A DNA stretch of 38,179 bases, taken from the NCBI GenBank assembly GCA_013817545.1, contig JACDCM010000004.1, positions 1 through 38,179 of the forward strand, written 5' to 3'. Position 1 is the first letter of the stretch. Each line of letters starts with the position of its first letter. Positions 10,919 through 20,548 of this stretch are shown in pieces. Origin of the DNA: Gemmatimonadaceae bacterium (GTDB taxonomy: Bacteria; Gemmatimonadota; Gemmatimonadetes; Gemmatimonadales; Gemmatimonadaceae). Made by a program: the position numbers and the translations under genes. The notes under the pieces are model-generated. The model ran no database searches. It was not told the DNA's origin and was given only the letters and a program-made list of their open reading frames with translations.

Positions 10919-12441
10919 GTTGTACCTCCTGATGCCAGCAACTCGAATGCTCCCATCTCAATTGCCGCCGCGAGTTGCGCGATGTCACCTCCGAGAACAC
11001 GGTCTCGGCCAAGCGGTGGAACGAATGCCCGAACGGTGGCATGAGCGGAAACAAGGCGCGTACCGGGCTTCAGCGGTGCTCGATAGTCAATCGCCTGCGC
11101 CGCGCACATCAGCTCGATCGCGAGGATGTTCCGCACGTTGTTGACGATCCGGCGCAATTTCCATGCGGCGCCCATCGCCATTGGCACGACATCTTCCTTG
11201 TTGCCGTCAGTGGGTATGGTGTCCACGCTCGCCGGGTGCGAGAGCAACTTGCACTCGCTCGCGAGTGCGGCGGCGGTTACCTGGGCCATCATGAATCCTG
11301 AGTTTACTCCCGCATCCGATGTTAGAAATGGAGGAAGCCCCTGGTTGAAGTCCGGATGCACCAGCCGGTCGATGCGACGTTCGGCTATCGTCGCGAGATT
11401 CGTCAGGGCGATTGCCATCACGTCGAGCGCAAGCGCGACCGCCTGCCCGTGGAAGTTACCCCCGCTGAGCATCTCTCCGTTCTCGAGAACCAGAGGATTA
11501 TCGGTCGCTGCGTTCAGTTCTCGTGAGATCATTCCCTCCGCAAATCGCAAGGCGTCGAGCGCCGGGCCATGCACCTGCGGCATGCACCGGAGCGCGTAGG
11601 CGTCCTGGACGCGAGAGTCGCCATGCCGGTGCGACTCACGGATCTCGCTACCTTCGAGCAGTTGCCGAAGCAGTGACGCGGAGTCCGCCTGGCCTATCTG
11701 GCCCCGCGCTTCCTGAATGCGTGCATCGAAAGCCACCGGAGTTCCCAGCACGCCTTCGAGCGACATGGCGCCGGCCACGTGGGCAACGTTCCAGAGACGT
11801 CGCGCGTCCACGCACGCCAACGCGGCGATTGCGGTGTGTGCTTGAGTTCCGTTGATCAGGGAAAGACCTTCCTTGGGCGCGAGAACCACGGGCTCCAATG
11901 CCGCCTCCTCAAGCATCTCCTTCGCATTTCCGTCGCGGCTTCCATTCAGGACCTTTCCTTCACCTATCATTGCGAGAGCGAGATGCGCCAGGGGCGCAAG
12001 ATCCCCGCTCGCACCAACGCTGCCCTGCTCCGGAATTGGTGGATGCAGTCCGGCGTTGAGCATTCCCGTCAGCAGATCCACAAGAACAGCACGGGCTCCC
12101 GAAAACCCCTTGGCTATGACGTTGGCTCGTAACAGCATCATGGCGCGCACTTCGCGCTCCGGAAGTAACGGCCCTACTCCAGCCGCGTGACTCCGGACGA
12201 GGTTGACCTGAAGCTCGGCGAGTCGTTCCGGTGGGATCGCTATGTCGGACAGCTTGCCAAAGCCGGTGGTTACTCCGTAAGCCACGCCGCCGCGCTTGAT
12301 TACATCCTCCACGACAGCGCGCGTACGCGCCATTCGTGCTCGCGCGCCGGGCGCGAGCGCCACGGGCATGCGGCCGACGGCGACCGCATGGACATCAGAG
12401 ATGCCTAGCGAGTCGCCGTCGAGGAGAATGTTGTCTGGCAT
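10915..12441 (-). CDS. hutH: Histidine ammonia-lyase
   Basis: [23 protein letters not shown] (Ala-Ser-Gly MIO motif), [43 protein letters not shown]. Start chosen at ATG 12441 ([23 protein letters not shown]). Confidence 0.96.
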
Positions 12442-12466
12442 GGAACGAATAGTCCCATGCCAGACA
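12432..12466 (-). promoter_or_regulatory. Inverted repeat spanning the hutH start codon (candidate operator or start-sequestering hairpin)
   Basis: TGTCTGGCATGGaAC (12432-12446), loop GAATA, GTcCCATGCCAGACA (12452-12466): 15-nt arms with one mismatch, 12 bp perfect outer. Confidence 0.65.
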
Positions 12467-12533
12467 CTGCAATTCAAGGGTTTGAATCCGCTACTTATGG
12501 CATTGCTGGCCAATCGGTGACGGGGGGTGGGAA

Positions 12534-12571
12534 GCGGGAGGCAACAGCAGTTCGGTCCTTCCGCCTCCCGC
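12534..12571 (-). repeat. Hairpin GCGGGAGGC...GCCTCCCGC between lipoprotein gene and hutH
   Basis: Perfect 9-bp arms 12534-12542 and 12563-12571 with a 20-nt loop; no U-tract follows on the minus transcript. Confidence 0.6.
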
Positions 12572-12582
12572 AGAGTTCGGTA

Positions 12583-13722
12583 TCAGAATCCGCCGGTGCC
12601 GCTAACCGTGATGCGCTTTAGCTCCGGGTTTCCGCGGTCGCTCTGATACGACCAGTCCAGAATCACGTAGTCCTTCGACACATGGCTTACCCGAACTGCG
12701 CCGTAATGCAGCCCGTCACCCAGCAGGGTCTCGAAAACGTACGCGAAGCCGGGCAGCGCCTCGATCGAGCTTGCCGAATATCCACTCACAGGCGCGAGGT
12801 CAACGGAGGTGAGGTCGTCCACGGTTGTGTTGCCATACAGAGCGATGCGAACGCCGGCGCGGATAGGGTTGAACCAGAGCGACCCATCACCGCGACGCTC
12901 CACACGAAAGTCGATATCGGACCGATCGCCTGGTACAACCGACCCGAAGGCGACACTGGTTGCATCAAAGAATTGGAAACCGCTCCTCGAGAGGGATGAC
13001 TCCTTGGCATACACGACGATATTGCGAGCATCGTAGCGTGGTGTATCGGAGCGGGGGCGTGTCCAGATGCTTTCGTGACCGTCGGTGCTGATGGCGCTCA
13101 CTGTGAAGCAACGCGGAGCGCCGTTTGGAAGTCCGGTTGCAAGAAAGTCCTCCGATACTGTGGAACCTTCCAGCACCCAGTTCGCATCGTCGCACAGATC
13201 CTTGTCCAGATCATACGGCGTCGAGTACACGCGATAATGGCCGAAGAGCGACGGGACCGCGTCTCTGGAATTTGTGGGCCACGAAAGCTGAACGGCTCGA
13301 TCGAGGGAAATCGAGACGATCTGGGCCGGAGCGGGAAGCTGGTTCCGCTCGTCCACGGTAATGGTGTTGGACGGGCGGCTCTCGTCGCCGAAATCATCCA
13401 GTGCGGCCACGTAGTACTGCAGGTGCGGAATTCCCACATCGTGGAACGAGCTCGATGTTGTCTCGGCACGACGGCTCCACTGCCCTGAAGTAGACCCGCG
13501 AGAATAGACGACAAAGCTTTCTATGCGCACATCGCCAGGGTCGGTCCAACGAAGAAGGATGCCCTCGGGTGCCCGTGAATCGCCACTGGGAATGAGTTCG
13601 TAACGCAGGTCGGAGGGCGCTTCGACACCGGTGTCAGCGACTGGGTCGGTGATACTATCACCGGTTCGTGTGCACGCTGTCAGCGCGAGCGCTGTGCCCA
13701 GCAGCACGAGGGATGCACGCAT
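12583..13722 (-). CDS. Secreted lipoprotein with fibronectin type III-like segments, function unknown
   Basis: Signal peptide and lipobox MRASLVLLGTALALTAC; FN3-like stretches (APSDLRYELI...GILLRWTDPGD...FVVYSRG; PAPAQIVSISLDRAVQLSWP...YRVYSTP). Confidence 0.7.
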   Translation of the reverse strand: MRASLVLLGTALALTACTRTGDSITDPVADTGVEAPSDLRYELIPSGDSRAPEGILLRWTDPGDVRIESFVVYSRGSTSGQWSRRAETTSSSFHDVGIPHLQYYVAALDDFGDESRPSNTITVDERNQLPAPAQIVSISLDRAVQLSWPTNSRDAVPSLFGHYRVYSTPYDLDKDLCDDANWVLEGSTVSEDFLATGLPNGAPRCFTVSAISTDGHESIWTRPRSDTPRYDARNIVVYAKESSLSRSGFQFFDATSVAFGSVVPGDRSDIDFRVERRGDGSLWFNPIRAGVRIALYGNTTVDDLTSVDLAPVSGYSASSIEALPGFAYVFETLLGDGLHYGAVRVSHVSKDYVILDWSYQSDRGNPELKRITVSGTGGF

Positions 13723-13883
13723 GGTGGCTCCAGAGAGAGGTTGCCACTGCGTATGCGCATTGCGCGGACCTATTAACGGTTGGCGGTCAAAGCGCGGGCA
13801 GATAACGAGTTACGAAATCACGGCGATAGCGCGTGTCCACGCGCGCGGACAGCCGTGTGCGCGCGACAAGAGACAGAACAACG

Positions 13884-13990
13884 GGGAGTGGGGGTTGGGG
13901 AGTGCCACAACTCCATTGCCGAGCGTTGGGCTCTGTCCGTGACTGGCTAGCGCCCACGCGGTTACTCCCCATCCCCCATCCCCCACTCCC
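13884..13990 (-). repeat. Slipped G-rich/C-rich inverted repeat with G-quadruplex potential, 3' of lptD
   Basis: GGGAGTGGGGG (13884-13894) pairs with CCCCCACTCCC (13980-13990); TGGGGAGT (13896-13903) pairs with ACTCCCCA (13964-13971). Minus strand reads GGGAGTGGGGGATGGGGGATGGGG. Confidence 0.65.
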
Positions 13991-16923
13991 TAGAATGTCG
14001 GCCTGTACGTACGCCGGTTGTAATCGAACTTGAGATCCGGCTCCGCCTTTAGCGATATGAAGAAATTGAAGGCGAAATTGCCGTTGGGAGCCTGGGTGAA
14101 GGCAAAAATGGCGCGCCAATCGTGTAGGTCGCGCTGCAGGGTGACGGTGTGGTCAGCGAACTCGTCACGCTGGAAGTCGTATGACGTCGTCCACTGCACC
14201 GCCCATTTGGGCGTGAGATTGAAGGTAAAGTCTCCTCGCATTGTGGTCTGCGGGGGAAAGCGCGTAACTCTCCCTCCCTCAATGGTGGTTGGAACCGAGT
14301 CGCGCTGCTGCTGCGCCGAAAGGAGGCAGCGTTGTTGCTCAAAGGAGTCCAGGAAAACCCGGCATCGTTCGAGTGGGTCGAAGTCAATGACGTTTTCGCC
14401 CCGGATCGGGCGACTTCGGTTCGATGAAAAGCTGAGCTGCGCTTGCCATTCCTGCGTAGGGGATATGCCGAATGGATTCCGGCTTCCGGCCGAACCCGCT
14501 ATGAGTGCTGACTGGACCGATGGCAGCGGATCGCCCACTTCCGTACGCGACCGCTGGTCCGCAAGGGTATCCGTAGACGGCACCGCCTTGCCGAAAACAC
14601 GCTGCAGAATCGCGAAGGGGTTCCTATCCTTGCCGATCGAGAATGAAGCATCGACGCTGGTCCGATACGGTTTGAACCTCGCCGAGTCGTTGGCCGGATT
14701 GCCTTCGAAGAGGGAATAGTTGGACCTGAAATTGAAACCTGGAATCAGCTCAGACCTCAGTCCGTACGAGAATGACGTGGTCGTCACTCCGTTTGCCTGC
14801 TTCGCCCGCTCGAAGTCGTAGTTCAGCGATGACACGTCGATTTCAAGCAGCTTTACCTTGCGGCCAGCACCAGGAGCAGTGTCAGTCGGGCTCTTGAGCT
14901 TCGCCTCAAAGTACTGCCTGAGTCCGAGCGACACCTCGTTTCGCGTAAGATCGCCGAGATAACCTACACGCGTTCGATTGAGTGCGGCGAGAAACTGATC
15001 GCTTACACCTTGACCGCTTGGCGCGAAGCTGTACGTGACAGACGGTGAGATGGAGTGCCTGATGCGCGAGATGGGACCAAAGCCGGGAAAGAACGCAAAA
15101 AACGTCGGCGACGCACTAACTCCGTAAGCGAGTCGCTTTCCCTGACGCACATACTCCCCACCCGAGAGAACTGTTCGTACCATGAACGGGGCTGAACCAT
15201 CGATGTTCTGGATGTTGATCTGAGGTACCACGTTCCAGGTACCTCGAAGAAGTGGCGGCAGCGCAAATCCAGTCGACCAGTCTATGTTCGTGCGAAAATC
15301 CTTGCTGTAAATGCGATCGCTCTTCCGGGATGTGTCCCGCACGTCGGGATACACGGTAAAGCGCTGCGGAAAGTCGTTCTCGGTGTCGTTGATCGAAATG
15401 GAATTGGACCAGTCAAACCCGAAAATGCGAACCGGTGTGGAAAAATTGAGTGTGCTTACCCGCGAATCTCGCCTGACGCGCGTGCTGTCCAGCGTTCCGT
15501 CAGCTCGGGGAGTGTATCGTTGCGACAACGGCCCCCCAATCAAATCCTGATTGAATGACTGGCTGTTGCTGACACTCAGGCCTGGACTCCACACCAGCCA
15601 CGGCGCCACATCGATCGGCTTCGTTGACAGCGTCACGTTTGGAAAGCTCTGTTGCACCTGATCCCGCCCGGGGTACTGCGTGCGCGAACCGCCCACATTG
15701 AGCGAGAATGGGCCAAGCCCCTGCTGGTAGTTCAACTGCGAGGAGATCGTCGCAAGCGCCTGCGAGGCCGTGAATGCCTGGCGCTGAGTGAGCTGTGTGC
15801 TCGTCACATAGTTCAGATTTGCGCTTACCCTGCTTTTCAATGAGAAATCCTGATTATGCGACCAGGAAAGCCGCGTATTGGTTCGCCCATTGTCCCAGTT
15901 CTCGTGCGACGCCGCCATGCGTCCGCCGAGGAACCGGTCGATCCAGCGGTACTGCCACTCGGCATTATATCGCGACCATCCGGGATCGGCATCGGAACCG
16001 CGCGCTCCGCTTCGCCAATCGAAGGAGACGATCGCATCCATGTAGTCGCTGATTGCGAAATAGTATCCGAGATTCTCTATCTGCCGCCGGTACGAGGGGG
16101 TATTTCGCACTATGTCGCTGAGCCCGATACGGGGCGAAAGTATCCCGCTTCGCCGGCCCGACCGCATATCCTGAAAGATGAACGGAAGCCACATCACTGG
16201 AATGTCGGCGATGTACAGTACTGCGGGACGCGCAACAAGGATATTCTTGGTCACCACCTTCATATCGCTTGACTTGAAGTGGTAATGCGGCTCGGACAGA
16301 TCGCAGCTCGTGACCGTACCATCATGCGCATAGAAAACGCGCCTGGCCTCCGTACCCGCGCTGTCGGTCCGGAAGCCGGTGTTCTTGCCCTCTACAAACC
16401 ACGTTTGACCATTTTGCTCGGTGGACGTGCTGAGGCTGCTCACTGTTCCGGCGCGCGTAGCGATATTGTATTGCAGCTCGCCCTCCGCTATCAGGTCGCC
16501 GCCGGTCTGACTCGGGTCGCGTAGTATCACCGTGTCGCCGAATGCAACAATGGTCTTCGTCGCATCGTTGAAGGTGACAGAGTCTCCGGTAAGAACTGCC
16601 TGCTCCCGCTGTATGGCCGCATCGCCCCGAAGGTTCATGCGACGGTCAGCTGCGTCGAAGGTCACCTTGTTCGCCTGGTAGCGGGTCACGACATAGCCCT
16701 CTCTCGCGAGTAGAGCCTGCATGACGGAATCCTCCGGGGCCCATTGCACCAGATCTCGCCGAACGGTATCCCGCCCCGCTGTATCTCCGGGCAGGCGTGG
16801 CTGAACGCGCGGGAGATTCGTGATCGTGTCTCGCGTTGGTCGCGTCGGTATGCGGGGGCGCTGCTGCGCTGCCAGCTCGCTGCCACACGCCACGAGAACC
16901 ACCGCAACCCACAGGCTTCTCAT
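13990..16923 (-). CDS. lptD: LPS-assembly protein LptD/OstA-like outer membrane protein
   Basis: 977 aa; signal peptide, OstA-like N-terminus (YQANKVTFDAADRRMNLRGDAAIQREQAVLTGDSVTFND, SCDLSEPHYHFKSSDMKVV, IPVMWLPFIFQDMRSGRRSGILSPRIG), beta-rich C-terminal barrel. Confidence 0.85.
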   Translation of the reverse strand: MRSLWVAVVLVACGSELAAQQRPRIPTRPTRDTITNLPRVQPRLPGDTAGRDTVRRDLVQWAPEDSVMQALLAREGYVVTRYQANKVTFDAADRRMNLRGDAAIQREQAVLTGDSVTFNDATKTIVAFGDTVILRDPSQTGGDLIAEGELQYNIATRAGTVSSLSTSTEQNGQTWFVEGKNTGFRTDSAGTEARRVFYAHDGTVTSCDLSEPHYHFKSSDMKVVTKNILVARPAVLYIADIPVMWLPFIFQDMRSGRRSGILSPRIGLSDIVRNTPSYRRQIENLGYYFAISDYMDAIVSFDWRSGARGSDADPGWSRYNAEWQYRWIDRFLGGRMAASHENWDNGRTNTRLSWSHNQDFSLKSRVSANLNYVTSTQLTQRQAFTASQALATISSQLNYQQGLGPFSLNVGGSRTQYPGRDQVQQSFPNVTLSTKPIDVAPWLVWSPGLSVSNSQSFNQDLIGGPLSQRYTPRADGTLDSTRVRRDSRVSTLNFSTPVRIFGFDWSNSISINDTENDFPQRFTVYPDVRDTSRKSDRIYSKDFRTNIDWSTGFALPPLLRGTWNVVPQINIQNIDGSAPFMVRTVLSGGEYVRQGKRLAYGVSASPTFFAFFPGFGPISRIRHSISPSVTYSFAPSGQGVSDQFLAALNRTRVGYLGDLTRNEVSLGLRQYFEAKLKSPTDTAPGAGRKVKLLEIDVSSLNYDFERAKQANGVTTTSFSYGLRSELIPGFNFRSNYSLFEGNPANDSARFKPYRTSVDASFSIGKDRNPFAILQRVFGKAVPSTDTLADQRSRTEVGDPLPSVQSALIAGSAGSRNPFGISPTQEWQAQLSFSSNRSRPIRGENVIDFDPLERCRVFLDSFEQQRCLLSAQQQRDSVPTTIEGGRVTRFPPQTTMRGDFTFNLTPKWAVQWTTSYDFQRDEFADHTVTLQRDLHDWRAIFAFTQAPNGNFAFNFFISLKAEPDLKFDYNRRTYRPTF

Positions 16924-17729
16924 GCAGGAACCTCATCGCCCGTGTTGGCCGCCGCCTCAGCTTCTTCCCTCGCTTTCCGGCGGTCTTTCCGTCGCTGAAT
17001 TGCGTACGAGAGTACCAAGCTTACTTCAAAGAGAAAGTAGAGCGGCACCGCCATCGCCAGAAGCGACATAAGATCCGCACCGGGAGTTATGAGCGCCGAT
17101 CCGACCAGGCAGAGCACCACAGCGTGACGACGATATTTGGAAAGCATCTGCGGCGTCACTATTCCCAGTGCCGTGAGCACGATGATCACGATCGGCAGCT
17201 CGAAAGTCGCGCCAAAGGCGAGCGACATGCTGATGGCGAACCCGAAGTAGTCAGCCGCCGAAATCATCGATTGGAGGGATTCGGTCTGCAAACCGAGAAG
17301 AAATCGGAGGGTAAGCGGAAGGATTATGAAGTACGCGAGGGCCGCTCCCGCTACGAACAGCAGCACGGCAAACGCGATCATCGGGATAATGATGCGCTTT
17401 TCGTGGCGATGCAGCGCTGGTGCCAGGAACGCCCACAGCTGGTAAAGTATGACCGGTAGTGCGAAGAGTATCCCTACCGAGAACGCAGCCTTCATGATGA
17501 TCGAGAAAGGGTCACTGGGGTGTGTGAAGATCAATTTCTGACCCTGAAGCAGCGGCGTTATTGGACGCGCCAACAGTCCTATGACGTCGAATTGCATGAC
17601 TACCACAAAACCTGCGATGACACCCAGCGTGAGCGCTCCAAGTGACCACAAGAGACGCCAGCGCAATTCCTCGAGGTGATCGAGGAACGGCATCTCGGCG
17701 CCAGATCGTGTTTTCTTCAGGAATGCCAT
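16920..17729 (-). CDS. tatC: Sec-independent protein translocase TatC
   Basis: 269 aa: MPFLDHLEELRWRLLWSL, PFSIIMKAAFSVGILFALPVILYQLWAFLAPALHRHEKR, FGATFELPIVIIVL. Confidence 0.96.
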   Translation of the reverse strand: MAFLKKTRSGAEMPFLDHLEELRWRLLWSLGALTLGVIAGFVVVMQFDVIGLLARPITPLLQGQKLIFTHPSDPFSIIMKAAFSVGILFALPVILYQLWAFLAPALHRHEKRIIIPMIAFAVLLFVAGAALAYFIILPLTLRFLLGLQTESLQSMISAADYFGFAISMSLAFGATFELPIVIIVLTALGIVTPQMLSKYRRHAVVLCLVGSALITPGADLMSLLAMAVPLYFLFEVSLVLSYAIQRRKDRRKAREEAEAAANTGDEVPA

Positions 17730-17739
17730 CGGTCTTGGT

Positions 17740-18582
17740 CTACTTCATGTCACGCAGGCGCTCGCGCGCCAGCGCCGCCTCGTCCGAGCGCGGATATCTC
17801 TCGATCAGCTGCGTGAGAAGCGCGCGTGCAGCGGGTGAGTTGCCTGCCCACTCGACACCTAGCGCCCGCTTGTACAGCGCCGTTGAAGCACGCGGCGACG
17901 CCGGATATCGCTCCGCTACGATAGCATAAGCTGAATCGGCGGCTGATCGATTGCCCTCAGCGCTGAAGGCTTCGCCCAGGTAAAATTGAGCTTCACCCGA
18001 CACGTCGGAAGTCGGGTACTGCCGCAGCAATTCCTGAAACCCCGTTCGAGCCGCGGACGCACTGCCTCTGCGGAGCTGATCGAGTGAAAGCTGAAAGAGA
18101 GTGTTCGGTCCGGGTGCCGGGGCGGCGGAAGTAACCGCCGAAACCGGAGCTGGTGCGTTTGTGGGCGCACCAGGTTGTGCGCTCGTCGATGGCGGAGTAG
18201 TTAAGGCGCCACCCGAAGGAACCGGCACCGCTTCCAGCGTTCTCTGTTCCAGCGCAGACCTCAGCTCCTGCAGCCGGCGCTGGCTTTGACCGCTCAACTC
18301 CTGCACCTGTATGAGCTGCTGACTGAGCGAGTGCAGCTCGCCACGCGCGTCCCCTTGAAATCTGTTCAGCCGGCCGCTCACCAGGCTCAACGAATCCACC
18401 ACCGTGCCGAGTGCGACAATCACCTGTGATAGTTGGGCACGTGTCGCGGAATCCGACTGGGTGTGCTGCACGCGTGTTGCAAGTACGTCCGCCTGAAGCA
18501 GACGTACATCCTCGCGCGTGGCAAAACAGGCTGCCATCGGCAGCAGCGCCAAGGGAGCCAGCCGCTTGAGAAAACGGCTCAT
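17740..18582 (-). CDS. ybgF: Tol-Pal system protein YbgF/CpoB-like
   Basis: Lipoprotein-type N-terminus, coiled-coil region, C-terminal TPRs (LFQLSLDQLRRGSASAARTGFQELLRQYPTSDVSGEAQFYLGEAFSAEG); next to pal. Confidence 0.85.
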   Translation of the reverse strand: MSRFLKRLAPLALLPMAACFATREDVRLLQADVLATRVQHTQSDSATRAQLSQVIVALGTVVDSLSLVSGRLNRFQGDARGELHSLSQQLIQVQELSGQSQRRLQELRSALEQRTLEAVPVPSGGALTTPPSTSAQPGAPTNAPAPVSAVTSAAPAPGPNTLFQLSLDQLRRGSASAARTGFQELLRQYPTSDVSGEAQFYLGEAFSAEGNRSAADSAYAIVAERYPASPRASTALYKRALGVEWAGNSPAARALLTQLIERYPRSDEAALARERLRDMK

Positions 18583-19226
18583 CAGGAAGGAGGCGTCAAT
18601 CGATCACCACCCGCGATGATCTCGAACTCACCGCGACGGTTCTGTGACCACGCTGATTCATCGGAACCCTCCATCGTCGGCTGCTCCTCTCCATAGCTGA
18701 TAATCTCGATGCGCGATTCGGCCACACCGCGCTGGGTAAGGTAGCGCTTGGCCGCCGCGGCGCGCCTCTGGCCCAGCGCCAGATTATGTTCGTCGGAGCC
18801 TCGGTCGTCCGCATGTCCCGCAACACGAAGACGAACCGACTGATTCGTGTTCAAAATCGGGATCTTTGCATCGAGCGCTGCTCTTGCTTCGTCGCTCAGG
18901 CCGTCGCTGTCGTAGTCGAAATACACCGGAGCTGTAAGAGTGCTCCGCACTTCGGCCAGCCGCGCGGCCTCTCGCGCCGAGTTTTCAGCTGCCTGGGCGC
19001 GGGTGAGAGAGTCACGACGCGCAGCATCCGCGCGCGTAGCGGAGTCAGCGAGGGCTCGTTCAGCCGCGGCGACAGAATCCTGGTTGATTTCGGGCGTCGG
19101 CGGGGGCGGTGGCTCCTTCTTTCGGCAGGCACCCGCCGAGGCGAGGAGGATTGCGGTGGCCATCGCGAAAACGACACGAGCACGAAGCAGCATGTAGGGT
19201 CTCCGGTTGATGAGTAGGTTTTTCAT
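18582..19226 (-). CDS. pal: Peptidoglycan-associated lipoprotein Pal (OmpA family)
   Basis: Lipobox LLASAGAC; PVYFDYDSDGLSDEARAALDAKIPIL...RLRVAGHADDRGSDEHNLALGQRRAAAAKRYL. Start uncertain (19226 or 19193). Confidence 0.92.
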   Translation of the reverse strand: MKNLLINRRPYMLLRARVVFAMATAILLASAGACRKKEPPPPPTPEINQDSVAAAERALADSATRADAARRDSLTRAQAAENSAREAARLAEVRSTLTAPVYFDYDSDGLSDEARAALDAKIPILNTNQSVRLRVAGHADDRGSDEHNLALGQRRAAAAKRYLTQRGVAESRIEIISYGEEQPTMEGSDESAWSQNRRGEFEIIAGGDRLTPPS

Positions 19227-19237
19227 GAGCGGAACAT

Positions 19238-20548
19238 TCACGGCACGACGGCGGGCAATATGGGCGACCACGCTGCGAGACGCGCGCCACCGGCGCGTGT
19301 CAATTGACGCGTCCTTCCCGTTTCGGCGTCCAGTACCCAGAGCTGCTTCGATCCGGAACGGTTTGACGTAATAACCAAATGGCGGCCATCAGGAGCCCAG
19401 GACGGGTCTTCGTTGCTTCCCTCACTGGTGAGCTGCTTCATGCCACGATCGCGAAGATTAATCGTGACGATCTGAAAGCGCCCATCAACGCGCGACTGAA
19501 AAGCAACTCGGCGTCCATCGGTCGACCACGATGGTCCTGATCTGTAGCTGGTCTCCCCAAACTGAAACGGCGTTAAAAGCTCGGCGTTGGCTCCGTCTAC
19601 ATCCATGACATAAATCTCCGGATGTCCCGACCTTCCGGAAGTAAAGGCCAGACGACGGCCATCAGGGCTGAACGACGGTGATGTATTGTCAGTGCCCCTT
19701 CCGACCGTGATTCTGCGAACGGGTCCGGCTTCGGACGCGTTTACCATCACCAGGTCCGTCCCGCTTTCCGCTCCATGCGCGTACACAATCGATTCACCGT
19801 CCGGCGACCATTCCGGCGTGATGTTGAGCCCGGCGGCAGTCGTAAGGCGGCGAGAGCTGCCTGATGAAAGGTCTGTGACATGGATTTCCGTTCCCCGATC
19901 CCCGAACTTGCTGAAGGCGATATGACTGCCCTTGGGGTGCCAAGCGGGCGACAGTGATGTTGAGCCCTGGGTAAGGGCGTGATCAACCGCGCCATCTGAA
20001 TCGATAACGTGAATCTGCTTGTTGCGCACGTACAGAATACGCGATTGAGCGCTACCGCGTGTTCCGGAAATCCAGCGTACTATCTCGTCAGAAATTCCAT
20101 GTAGTGCCATGCGCCAATCGCCACTCATCGGTGCGGAAGGCAACGGGAAGTTGCGCGTCTCCACGATGCGAGCCTGCCCCACGTCATGCACGCCGATAAT
20201 CACCCCGCCGGCTGTAAGGTTGCCTTCAACAACGGCCGCTGCCCCAAGAGTTTTCCAGAGACCGTAGTTGGGCGCACGACCGCCACTTCCGCGCGCTGCG
20301 TCGAACGGCACAGCACTCGTTGACGTTACGACTTCAACCCGGTCGCTGAAGTCGAGATCCCGGGATAGTATCGCTGCAACGCTGTCTCCGCCGGCGCCGG
20401 CTATGGGTAAAACGACAACAACCGGTTTCGTACCTGGCTGGTACGTAAGACCGATGCGAACGCCTTTCTGGGTGGTGTCCTGGGCGGATGCAACCGTCGC
20501 TGTCAAAACCATCGCGGTGATGGAGAGCAAGAATCTCGAAATCGTCAC
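19238..20548 (-). CDS. tolB: Tol-Pal system beta-propeller protein TolB
   Basis: Signal peptide; repeated WSPDG/FSPDGRRLAF/ITSNRSG propeller motifs; GTG start overlaps the upstream stop (GTGA). Confidence 0.93.
   Translation of the reverse strand: MTISRFLLSITAMVLTATVASAQDTTQKGVRIGLTYQPGTKPVVVVLPIAGAGGDSVAAILSRDLDFSDRVEVVTSTSAVPFDAARGSGGRAPNYGLWKTLGAAAVVEGNLTAGGVIIGVHDVGQARIVETRNFPLPSAPMSGDWRMALHGISDEIVRWISGTRGSAQSRILYVRNKQIHVIDSDGAVDHALTQGSTSLSPAWHPKGSHIAFSKFGDRGTEIHVTDLSSGSSRRLTTAAGLNITPEWSPDGESIVYAHGAESGTDLVMVNASEAGPVRRITVGRGTDNTSPSFSPDGRRLAFTSGRSGHPEIYVMDVDGANAELLTPFQFGETSYRSGPSWSTDGRRVAFQSRVDGRFQIVTINLRDRGMKQLTSEGSNEDPSWAPDGRHLVITSNRSGSKQLWVLDAETGRTRQLTRAGGARLAAWSPILPAVVP

Noticed and set aside
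12442-12466. Sigma54 promoter-like TGGCATG in the hutH inverted repeat
   Set aside because: The -24-like TGGCATG is present, but the required GC at -12 is missing (TGGCATG-GGAC-TATT), and the site would lie almost on the start codon.
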